Below, piece after piece: positions 10,165 through 19,600 of a stretch of 64,000 nt of DNA. The notes beneath the pieces are model-generated. The model ran no database searches and was not told the origin of the DNA. It was given only the letters and a program-made list of their open reading frames with translations. The position numbers and the translations under genes are program-made. The stretch is from Theocolax elegans (lineage: Eukaryota > Arthropoda > Insecta > Hymenoptera > Cerocephalidae): assembly GCA_026168455.1 (NCBI GenBank), contig CM047426.1:52311085-52375084 (forward strand). The letters are read 5' to 3'. Numbering within the stretch: the first letter of the stretch is position 1; each line of letters begins with the position of its first letter.

Positions 10165-10867
10165 TTATAAATGTACTACTACGACTTTTAGGCACATAGA
10201 CGTAATGAAACTCGTCGTCTGGAAATATACACCTTCAAAATCGAAACTCGTCGGGTGTTGCCTGCGTCAAATCTAATAAAAGATAACCGTATGCCTGGTT
10301 TACAGCATCTAGATATGCTTCCTGCAAAAATTTAGCGTCTTCGGGGTACACTTGTCGCACGAGGTATCGGATTTAAGCTTGGTCCCGAGGATTTTTAAAC
10401 AACACTATGTAATTTGAGTTCAAGCTGACGTCGCGATGACCCTGTTTTTGATGAACAATATTTTGAGTTATCAAAATAGCACTTATATTTTTATGATGAC
10501 ATCCTTTGGTAAATAAATCGACTATAACACTGTTTGACGACTCACGCATCAAGTCGTCGATTATAATTAATTTTTTCAAATGAGGATCGTTTGAATAATC
10601 TTCGGGTCTCGGTAGACCCTCACGAAATTCAACACACGAAAACTCTTGACTTTTGTAGCCATCTTGCCACTCACCGTAATAAAAAATAATCCTATCGAAA
10701 ACAACGTCGGTCATTTGAGTACGAAACTTTATGAATTTTCGAACCCACACCGATTTACTACAACTCGTAGGACCGGACATCGTACAAGTCCACGGATGAC
10801 GCCAACGCGTATCCATTTTGTGATAAGGTCGTTGCGCGTTCGGCGGCGGCGGCGGCGGTAAACGCAC
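10165..10867 (-). pseudogene. Maverick packaging ATPase (FtsK/HerA superfamily), two in-frame stops
   Basis: From ATG 10867 a proline run (PPPPPP, from GGC repeats at 10845-10858) leads to HPWTCTMSGPTSCSKS, the P-loop region, in which the usual second P-loop Gly is Ser. Walker B is KKLIIIDDLM. The sensor-like segment GCHHKNISAILITQNI and the NSNYIVLFKNPRD motif are standard for this family. The frame stops at 10373 (TAA after RDQA) but resumes at once with IRYLVRQVYPEDAKFLQEAY and LDLTQATPDEFRF, then a second stop, then the C-terminal IFPDDEFHYVYVP. In virus-like elements this enzyme pumps DNA into capsids. The copy is dead. Confidence 0.8.
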
Positions 10868-10982
10868 TGCTAGAGTTTTAGCGTCGTTTTATTTAATTAG
10901 CTAAACGCGGAATAAAAAGCATATTTAGCGGACGCTGCGCAATGTTAATTTTACAGCGTTGCGCAGACCAGCTGACCCAGCG

Positions 10983-11096
10983 ACGTACGCGGGAAAACCT
11001 TGTTTGTACGCGTACGCTGAAAAAAGCTTGTTTGAACGCGCACGCGGAAAAACCTTTTTTGAACGCGTTCGCTTAGAAAAGCTGATTTATGAGCGC
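10983..11096. repeat. Four-unit ~29-bp minisatellite
   Basis: Degenerate units of the form GYACGCGGAAAAACCTTG followed by TTTGAACGC start near 10983, 11012, 11042 and 11070. They lie just upstream (minus strand) of the ATPase gene. The minus frame through them (10951-11208) has repetitive RVQ/RTR residues and is not called a gene. Confidence 0.55.
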
Positions 11097-11578
11097 GGGT
11101 GAGCGGACGAGGTATTATTTCGCTAAAACTATTATTATGTAACGCCATCTGTTCAAAATCACAACCATTAAGCGTATAATTTATCGATTTTTCATTTTTT
11201 GAATCCAAAATTCTCCCACGACAGGATGACTGCGATTTAACAAATTAACAAAGGAAGGCGTAGTTTTTATTACGAGGTATTGTTGACTCATCTATAAAGG
11301 AAGATGTGTGGCCCTTTTTCCTTTTTTACAGAAAGAAATGTAATAAAAAATTTTGACTACTTTTCTATTGTACATTATCTAAATTTATATCTGTTTGTCA
11401 ATTTATTAGTTTGTCAATGTATTAGTTTTTCAAATATTTAAAAATAGAATTCCGCAAAGGCAAGGTGTCCAAGAAGAATACATGAAAAAAATCTTTTGAG
11501 TACACGTAACGTATAAAATTTAATTTACGAGATTGGGTAAAAGCTTGAGCATACGATTGTTAAACTTCTTTTAAATAA
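11097..11578. other. AT-rich stretch, possible third, older copy of part of the tandem unit
   Basis: No gene is visible. Segments such as TTTTATTACGAGGTATTGTT (11265-) and CAGAAAGAAATGTAATAAAA (11328-) loosely resemble 11747- and 11804- in the following duplicated unit, so this may be a diverged earlier copy. Confidence 0.3.
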
Positions 11579-12895
11579 CAATATTCAAATATTAGATTCC
11601 CACACTTTTAGAGAATGGCATCTGTTCAAAGATTATCGTTAAATGAATTGTTTATAGAATTCTCTTTATTCTCTCAAAATTATTCCACAACTCTATAAAA
11701 ATTAATGTAATTCTTAAAATTTTAAAAATTTACAAAAGACGTTTTTATTTATTACGCGTATTGTTTAATTGGCGACAACCGTAGACACGTGAACTTTCTT
11801 TATAGTAAGAAATAAATAATGTTTACGACCTTTTATTGTATATTTTTAAATTTATGACGTTTCATCCGTTTTTTACTTTGTCAATTACACAAAAACGTAA
11901 ACGGAATAAAAATCTATTCAAACTTTTCTTTTTTGATATTGTGAGAAAAAATAATTTTTACGTATACGTATCTTCCCACGATATTCTCCCTTACAGCTTA
12001 CCCTCGATTTTCCTTGGAGGTGTTACCTAAGTAACGCTGCAACCTCACCATTGGCCAAAATTTTTTTCTATTTTATTTTACTCCCTCTGCTAATTATTCC
12101 ACCTCTACTCGTCGTCGACTTAAATATCAAAACTTTGTGTAGGGAGAGTCAGTCATTTTTTAAAACTACAGCTAAAATAGAATTTCGGCAAAATGTCGAG
12201 TAACTGTAGGATACACGTTTTGAGAGATTTAAAACATCGCGACATGAGAAGAATAATTCATTCGAAACAAAGTGTAAGAGCGTCAACGTTTCATACCCCT
12301 TCGTCTTTCTACGTACGATGAAGACGAAGCGTAGAGTGCTCAACAGAAGGAAATCAACAAGTATTACGAAGTAGTACCAAAATACATTCACACCGAAAAA
12401 ATTGTATCTGAAAATAATCAAGAAAAAGTAGTCATTGTACCTGTGTCTAGTAAATTAAATCATGCAGACCTTTATGTAAGTATACAAAGAAATTTAAACA
12501 ATGATAATGAAAATTAATTTAATAATTTATTAATATTATTTTTTCAGCCAAGTCAGTTTAGCTATAAAGGTAAACGGTGAATGGGGACGATATATCACGG
12601 ATGACGTCATCGAACGTTGCAGATCGGTAGACACTGGAGATAGTATCGAGCTTACCCAAGACGTAATAGAAAATGGGATCTATGACTTGGACGATCGTTT
12701 CATGCTGCTACCCTCGAGAGTCATACTATGCGGACTTTCAAACATATTACCAAAAACTGATAAACCGCATCGATGGACCGTCAAAGCTTGTAAAATTATG
12801 AAGGACGTAATGACTGATCGAAAGTTAACCGCAATTTTTCAGCATAAAGGACTATTTCACGACTCTGCGTATACTTGCTTAACGTGTCAAGATAA
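11579..12895. repeat. Tandem duplication, unit A (~1317 bp)
   Basis: The landmark CACACTTTTAGAGAATG occurs at 11601 and 12918, CGTATACGTATCTTCC at 11961 and 13277, and the gene ATG at 12193 and 13509. The offset is a constant 1316-1317 bp. The units differ by scattered substitutions and 1-3 bp indels only. Each unit carries the promoter-proximal region and the Tudor-like gene. Confidence 0.9.
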
Positions 12896-12934
12896 CAATA
12901 TTCAAATATTAGATTCCCACACTTTTAGAGAATG
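12193..12934 (+). pseudogene. Tudor-domain-like gene, copy A (two exons, broken)
   Basis: ATG at 12193 starts MSSNCRIHVLRDLKHRDM. FHTPSSFYVR then matches the entry of an extended Tudor domain. A frame break shared with copy B follows. Then come EINKYYEVVPKYIHTEK and SSKLNHADLY, ending at a GT donor (12476, GTAAGT); the 72-bp intron ends with CAG at 12547. Exon 2 has lost two bases near its start (TTTAGC against TTTGTAGC in copy B), but afterwards reads EWGRYITDDVIERC and LPSRVILCGLSNILP, patterns typical of the Tudor core and its C-terminal extension. Tudor proteins bind dimethyl-arginine partners, often in the piRNA pathway. The domain call rests on pattern only. The end at 12934 is artificial, since the coding region runs into the start of unit B. 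Confidence 0.55.
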
Positions 12935-14212
12935 ACATCTGTTCAAAGATTATCGTTAAATGAATTTATAGAATTTTCTTTATACTCTCAAAATTATTCC
13001 ACGACTCTATAAAAATTTATGTAATTCTTAAAATTTTAAAAATTTACAAAAGACGTTTTTATTTATTACGCGTATTGTTTAAATTGGCGACAACCGTAGA
13101 CACGTGAACTTTCTTTATAGTAAGAAATAAATAATGTTTACGACCTTTTATTGTATATTTTTAAATTTATGACGTTTCATTCCGTTTTTTTACTTTGTCA
13201 ATTACACAAAACGTAAACGGAATAAAAATCTATTCAAACTTTTCTTTTTTGATATTGTGAGAAAAAATAATTTTTACGTATACGTATCTTCCCACGATAT
13301 TCTCCCTTACAGCTTACCCTCGATTTTCCTTGGAGGTGTTACCTAAGTAACGCTGCAACCTCACCATTGGCCAAAATTTTTTCTATTTTATTTTACTCCC
13401 TCTGCTATTATTCCACCTCTACTCGTCGTCGACTTAAATATCAAAACTTTGTGTAGGGAGAGTCAGTCATTTTTTTTAAAACTACAGCTAAAATAGAATT
13501 TCGGCAAAATGTCGAGTAACTGTAGGATACACGTTTTGAGAGATTTAAAACATCGCGACATGAGAAGAATAATTCATTCGAAACAAAGTGTAAGAGCGTC
13601 AACGTTTCATACCCCTTCGTCTTTCTACGTACGATGAAGACGAAGCGTAGAGTGCTCAACAGAAGGAAATCAACAAGTATTACGAAGTAGTACCAAAATA
13701 CATTCACACCGAAAAATTGTATCTGAAAATAATCAAGAAAAAGTAGTCATTGTACCTGTGTCTAGTAAATTAAATCATGCAGACCTTTATGTAAGTATAC
13801 AAAGAAATTTAAACAATGATAATGAAAATTAATTTAATAATTTATTAATATTATTTTTTCAGCCAAGTCAGTTTGTAGCTATAAAGGTAAACAGTGAATG
13901 GGGACGATATATCACGGATGACGTCATCGAACGCTGTAGATCGGTAGACTCTGGAGATAGTATCAAACTTACCCAAGACGTAATAGAAAATGGGACCTGT
14001 GACTTGGACAATTGTTTCATGCTGCTACCCTCGAGAGTCATACTATGAGGACTTTCAAACATATTACCAAAAACTGATAAACCGCATCGATGGACCGTCA
14101 AAGCTTGTAAAATTATGAAAGACGTTATGACTGATCGAAAGTTAACCGCAATTTTTCAGCATAAAGGGCTATTTCACGATTCTGCATATACTTGCTTAAC
14201 ATGTCAAGATAA
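12896..14212. repeat. Tandem duplication, unit B (~1317 bp)
   Basis: Second copy of the unit at 11579-12895, beginning at AACAATATTCAAATATTAGA and ending where the sequence departs after TGTCAAGATAACGATAA. The close similarity, including the intron, points to a recent DNA-level duplication rather than retrocopying. Confidence 0.9.
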
Positions 14213-14320
14213 CGATAATACCAAGATACATTTAGGTTGGTTACTCGTAGCGTTAGATTTAGCGATATTCGAAGCAAGTGGTATTCATCATCCACTCTGG
14301 CCAACCGATACACCTTGTTA
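13509..14320 (+). pseudogene. Tudor-domain-like gene, copy B (two exons, broken differently)
   Basis: Copy B keeps the same ATG and the same 72-bp intron (13791-13862, GTAAGT to CAG). Exon 1 has lost one A from the run in ACCGAAAAATTG, which copy A keeps as six. Exon 2 is in frame at its start (PSQFVAIKVNSEWGRYI), unlike copy A, but carries TGA in ATACTATGAGG where copy A has TGC. It also retains the natural 3' continuation absent from copy A (LGWLLVALDLAIFEAS to a stop near 14320). The lesion in exon 1 shared by both copies suggests the gene was inactive before duplication, or that the splice structure of exon 1 is misread here. Confidence 0.5.
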
Positions 14321-14559
14321 ATATTAAAAATAAAAACTCTTACCTTGGAAATGTTATATTATTGTTATTAGAATTTAAAATTTGATAATAAATATATGTT
14401 TGAAATGTAATTGATTGTACGTTTATTTAAGTACCTGAAAGTAAAAATAAAAGGATCAGGAACAGAATATGGGAAAAAAAGTAAATTAGAAATGTTTAAT
14501 TTTTAAAATAAATATTTAATTATCATTACCGTTACATTTATATACATATATACATAGAG
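14321..14559. other. AT-rich spacer
   Basis: No coding or structural signal is visible between the Tudor-like copy B and the polymerase C-terminus. Confidence 0.4.
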
Positions 14560-15345
14560 TTATAATTGAACGCAGGATATTTCTATATAACCGAACGGAA
14601 GAGACAAAGTATTTAAAACAAATCTTCGTTTTTTCAAAACGACGCTACAAGTTTTTGTTTCGTCGCGAGTAATAACTTCGTGGAATCGAGTCCTTGCAAT
14701 CGAATTGAACTGCAATTGTATTTTATTTTTATCGTCATCGTTTCTATTATTAATAAGACTTACGATACTGTCAAAATTAATCTTTTTCGAATTTTCATAA
14801 TTTAATTTTATTCCTTTAATTCTACAAATTTCAAATATTTCATTTTTACTATTTCTTACCTTAAAAGCATAAAATTTTGGACCTCCTGAAACAAATTTTT
14901 CAATATAAGAACCTTTACCGTAAATTTCCAATTCGCAGATTAATTCGCCTAACGTGGACCCTACCTTTGGTTCGTACGTATCACTCGATTTACTTGTAAA
15001 AATAATTTAGTCGGTGTCGTAGTAAAGTACGCGTCTATCTAGTTTTTCTAAATACGAGTACAATAACAAACGAGCCTGTGATGTAGTGTAGGCGGCGATC
15101 GCTACGTTACTACCCCCCGACTCGGTTTCTGTTTCTTTAATGTATTCTATAGAGACATAGAGTACCTCGTCGTTCGCTATAACGATTTGTTTCACATTTA
15201 TCTCGGGGTCTGAAAAAAGTTTGAGCAAGCTTTGATTATCTTTGACGATTTCCGTTCTCGTCAGATTATCGCGTGCCCAAACTTTCCCCAGAATGAATTT
15301 AAACATAATTTAGCTACCGAGCGTAAACCAGGGTTTTTTTTTTCG
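14560..15345 (-). pseudogene. Maverick protein-primed DNA polymerase B, C-terminal part (palm motif C to end)
   Basis: Reading down the minus strand, KNPGLRSVAKLCLNSFWGKF (about 15335-15275) is the conserved KxY/NSxxG-region helix of PolB. After a one-base loss near 15262 comes RDNLTRTEIVK. LLLYSYLEKLDRRVLYYDTD follows, the YxDTDS catalytic motif, in which the Ser codon has become TAA at 15009-15007. The same frame continues as the polymerase C-terminus to 14560: GELICELEIYGKGSYIEKF, VSGGPKFYAFKV and VITRDETKTCSV. Protein-primed PolB replicates the element from a terminal protein. The frameshift and stop inactivate it. Confidence 0.8.
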
Positions 15346-15731
15346 TACAGATACTTAATATTTGAAGATAATTTCTTAAAAATTTCAGCTTATTTGGATA
15401 AAAAATTTCGCGTACACTAATCAATATAAACAACGAAAAATCAGGGAATTTCATTAAGATTTGTCAATGTTACAGCGATTCAATTTTGAAAAATGAATTA
15501 AAAATCCGTTTTCTAAATTTCCAGTTCTTAATTTTTTTCATCTGATCTGCACATCGTACAGAAAAACATTAAATAGAAAAAAGTTGCGTCTTTTAATTCT
15601 GCATACGACAGTATTTTTTTAAATTATATTCGGCAAATTAAAAAATTTGGTCACGGTGACGTCAATTTCTTAATTTCTTTCCGCCTCCTCTATCCATTCG
15701 CCGCGCTCGGCGTGTTCTTGCATCCAGCTCC
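15346..15731. other. Degenerate stretch where the polymerase exonuclease and fingers should be
   Basis: Between the two polymerase pieces there are only ~390 bp, against more than 1.5 kb expected, so the exonuclease and TPR regions were deleted. The remaining sequence is AT-rich with several stops on the minus strand and shows no recognisable motif. Confidence 0.5.
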
Positions 15732-16532
15732 TCAATTATTTTTCCTCCTTACACACATTTCTTGAATTGGTTCAATATTACATAATTTATTTATAGAATG
15801 TCTCGAACGAGATCTACTACAATATTTTTCACCGCAAATTTGTAATTCTTTTCTTAAATCTACAATAAGGTTACATGTAGAACAATATTTTAAACTATCA
15901 CATACACTTTTTACAGTTTTTTTTGATGCTTTGCAACTTATCGAGCCGGGTCGCTTGTGCATTTGAAAACACGCGTCATTATAAAATACGCGCTTACAAT
16001 CAATGCACAAAATTTCTTTTAATTTTTCACAATTGAATCATTCAAACATTGTGTACATTGTCTCGTACACTTGTTAGACAGAACATTTTTGTATGCTACA
16101 TTGCAATTAATGCAATATCGAAATTTTGACACGATACCTAATATATTTAAGATTAAATAGAAATGTTTATTATTAATATTATACAATGAATAAATTGTTT
16201 TAATATTTATACATTCGTCAGAAAAATACGATGTTCCATCAAAAATTGGTTTTGCGCCTTTTCCAAAATTATTTTCTTCAAAAATTATTAATTTTATATT
16301 TTTTTCTAGAAAATAATTTTGAAATAACCTGAATTCATCAGGACCACATCCGTTTTCTGGAACTTTATTTTTGCAAGAGTGCACAAGTTTCGCGCACACT
16401 CTGTTTGCCGAAAACGCATGTGGTGAGAAATACCTTCCATTCGCTTCGCCATTCGGGAGTGTCTACTTTCCTCAAGTAGACTTCACCGCAAGCAAGAGCG
16501 CGGGGAAGGCATAAATTATCTTTATTTTTTCT
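15732..16532 (-). pseudogene. Maverick DNA polymerase B, N-terminal cysteine-rich region
   Basis: Starting at the gap edge the minus strand reads NLCLPRALACGEVYL, the conserved start region of the Maverick polymerase protein. After a frameshift near 16390 it continues with GCGPDEFRLFQNYF and IKTIYSLYNINNKHFYLI. Cysteine pairs follow, CINCNVAYKNV and CTRQCTQCLN, then MCIDCKRVFYND and CSTCNLIVD. Cysteine clusters of this kind precede the exonuclease domain in these proteins. The frame breaks again between 16019 and 16010. The upstream start is lost in the N gap. Confidence 0.7.
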
Positions 16533-16632
16533 NNNNNNNNNNNNNNNNNNNNNNNNNNNNNNNNNNNNNNNNNNNNNNNNNNNNNNNNNNNNNNNNNNNN
16601 NNNNNNNNNNNNNNNNNNNNNNNNNNNNNNNN
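16533..16632. other. Assembly gap (100 N)
   Basis: Exactly 100 N bases, the conventional size for a scaffold gap of unknown length, between the Maverick polymerase and the satellite array. Confidence 0.99.
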
Positions 16633-19600
16633 CATATTGGCCGACAATACGCTTTTTCCATCGGTTTTCTCAAAATTACAAACTATTGTAGTCCTTTAAT
16701 TACTTCATATTCCTAGGTTAGTTTGTTTTAGTACTCGAGAGCGGAAGAAAAGTTGATTGTTTGGATAAACGATAGAAGGGTTGATTATAACGGATGGAAA
16801 GTGTCATTTTTGCCATAAGCAGCTTTTTTTTATCGGTTTTCTCGAATTTCAAACCGTTGATTCCTTTAATTCACTTAACATTAGTAGGTTAGTTTGTCAT
16901 TGTATTAGAAAGATTGTAAGAAATATTTGAGAATTCAGTAAAAGATAGAAGGGTAGTTTATGAGGATGAAAGTGTCATAGTGGCCGCCAATACGCTTTTT
17001 CAATCGATTTCTCAAAATTTCAAACTGATGATTCCTTTAATTCTCTTAACATTAGTAGGCTTAGTTTGTCATTGTATTAGAAGATGTAAGAAATATTTGT
17101 GAGTTCAGTAAATATAGAAGGGTAGTTTATGAGGGATGAAAGTGTCATATTGGCCGACAATACGCTTTTCCATCGGTTTTCTCAAAATTACAAACTATTG
17201 TAGTCCTTTAATTTTTCTTCACTATTCATAGGTTAGGTTTGTCATAATACTAGAAAGATGTAGGAAAAGTTTGATTGTTGGAAAAAGATACAAGGGTAGA
17301 TTATAAGGGATGAAATGTGTCATTTTTGCCATAATCAGCTTTTTTGTTCGTTTTTCTCGAAATTTAAAGCTGTTGCATCAATTAATTTTCTTTATATTTG
17401 TAGGTTAGGTTTGTCTTAGTATTAGAAAGATGTAGGAAAAGTTTGATCGTTTGTAATAAGATACAAGGGTAGATTATAAGGAATGAAAATGTCATTTTTG
17501 CCGTAAATCTGCTTTTACCATCGGTTTTCTCAAAATTTCAAACTTTTGTAATTCTTTAATTTTCTTTACATTGGTAGGTTTATTTTGCCTTTGTATTTGA
17601 AACATGTAGGAAAAGTTTGAGAGTTCAGTAAAAGATAGACGGGTAGTTTATGAGGGATGAAAAGTGTCACTATTGGCCGCCAATACGCTTTTTCCATCGG
17701 TTTTTCAAAATTACAAACTAGTTGTAATTCCTTTAATTTTCTTCACTTTCGTAGGTTAGGTTTGTCATAATACTAGAAAGATGTAGGAAAAGTTTGATTG
17801 TTTGGAAAAAGATACAAGGGTAGATTATAAGGGATGAAATGTGTCATTTTTGCCATAATCAGCTTTTTTGTTCGTTTTTCTCGAAATTTAAAGCTGTTGA
17901 ATTCATTTAATTTTCTTTATATTTGTAGGTTAGGTTTGTCTTAGTATTAGAAAGATGTAGGAAAAGTTTGATCGTTTGTAAAAAGATACAAGGGTAGATT
18001 ATAAGGGATGAAAAATATCATTTTTGCCGTAAATCTGCTTTTACCATCGGTTATCTCAAAATTTCAAACTTTTGTAATTCTTTAATTTTCTTTACATTGG
18101 TAGGTTTATTTTGCCTTTGTATTTGAAACATGTAGGAAAAGTTTGAGAGTTCAGTAAAAGATAGACGGGTAGATTATAAGGGATGAAAAATGTCATTTTT
18201 GCCGTAAATCATCTTTTACCATCGGCTTTTTCAAAATTTCAAACTGTTGTAATTCTTTAATTTTCTTTACTTTCGTAGGTTTAATTTGCCTTTGTATTAG
18301 AAAGATGTAGGAAAAGTATGAGAGTCCAGTAAAAGACAGAAGGGTAGTTCATGAGGGATGAAAGTGTCATATTGGCCGACAATACGCTTTTTCCATCGGT
18401 TTTCTCAAAATTACAAACTATTGTAGTCCTTTAATTTTTTTCATATTCATAGGTTAGGTTTGTCATAATACTAGAAAGATGTAGGAAAAGTTTGATTGTT
18501 TGGAAAAAGATACAAGGGTAGATTATAAGGGATGAAATGTGTCATTTTTGCCATAATCAGCTTTTTGTTCGTTTTCTCGAAATTTAAAGCTGTTGCATTC
18601 AATTAATTTTCTTTATATTTGTAGGTTAGGTTTTGTCTTAGTATTAGAAAGATGTAGGAAAAGTTTGATCGTTTGTAAAGATAGACGGGTAGATTATAAG
18701 GGATGAAAAATGTCATTTTTGCCGTAAATCATCTTTTACCATCGGCTTTTTCAAAATTTCAAACTGTTGTAATTCTTTAATTTTCTTTCGTTTCGTAGGT
18801 TTAATTTGCCTTTGTATTAGAAAGATGTAGGAAAAGTATGAGAGTCCAGTAAAAGACAGAAGGGTAGTTTATGAGGGATGAAAGTGTCATATTGGCCGAC
18901 AATACGCTTTTTCCATCGGTTTTCTCAAAATTACAAACTATTGTAGTCCTTTAATTTTTTTCATATTCATAGGTTAGGTTTGTCATAATACTAGAAAGAT
19001 GTAGGAAAAGTTTGATTGTTTGGAAAAAGATACAAGGGTAGATTATAAGGGATGAAATGTGTCATTTTTGCCATAATCAGCTTTTTTGTTCGTTTTTCTC
19101 GAAATTTAAAGCTGTTGAATTCATTTAATTTTCTTTATATTTGTAGGTTAGGTTTGTCTTAGTATTAGAAAGATGTAGAAAAGTTTGATCGTTTGTAAAA
19201 GATACAAGGGTAGATTATAAGGAATGAAAAGTGTCATTTTTGCCGTAAATCTACTTTTACCATCGGTTTTCTCAAAATTTCAAACTGTTGTAATTCTTCA
19301 ATTTTCTTTACTTTGGTAGGTTTATTTTGCTTTTGTATTAGAAATATGTAGGTAAAGTTTGAGAGTTCAGTAAAAGATAGAAGAGTAGTTTATGAGGGAT
19401 AAAGTGTCATATTGGCCGCCAATACGCTTTTTCCATCGGTTTTCTGAAAATTACAAACTATTGTAGTCCTTTAATTTTTTTCATATTCATAGGTTAGGTT
19501 TGTCATAATACTAGAAAGATGTAGGAAAAGTTTGATTGTTTGGAAAAAGATACAAGGGTAGATTATAAGGGATGAAATGTGTCATTTTTGCCATAATCAG

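Larger units (their letters stand above)
7338..16532 (-). mobile_element. Decayed Maverick/Polinton virus-like DNA element, interrupted
   Basis: In minus-strand order the window shows the DNA polymerase B N-terminus (16532-15732), the polymerase C-terminus (~15340-14560), the packaging ATPase (10867-10165), a small basic protein (10100-9630), a conserved element protein (9721-9221) and integrase (9072-8560). This gene set is diagnostic of Mavericks/Polintons. Polymerase and ATPase are separated by a tandemly duplicated Tudor-like gene at 11579-14212. Capsid genes and the protease were not found. I could not identify terminal inverted repeats, and the upper limit is an assembly gap, so the ends given are only the limits of recognised coding pieces. 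Confidence 0.75.
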
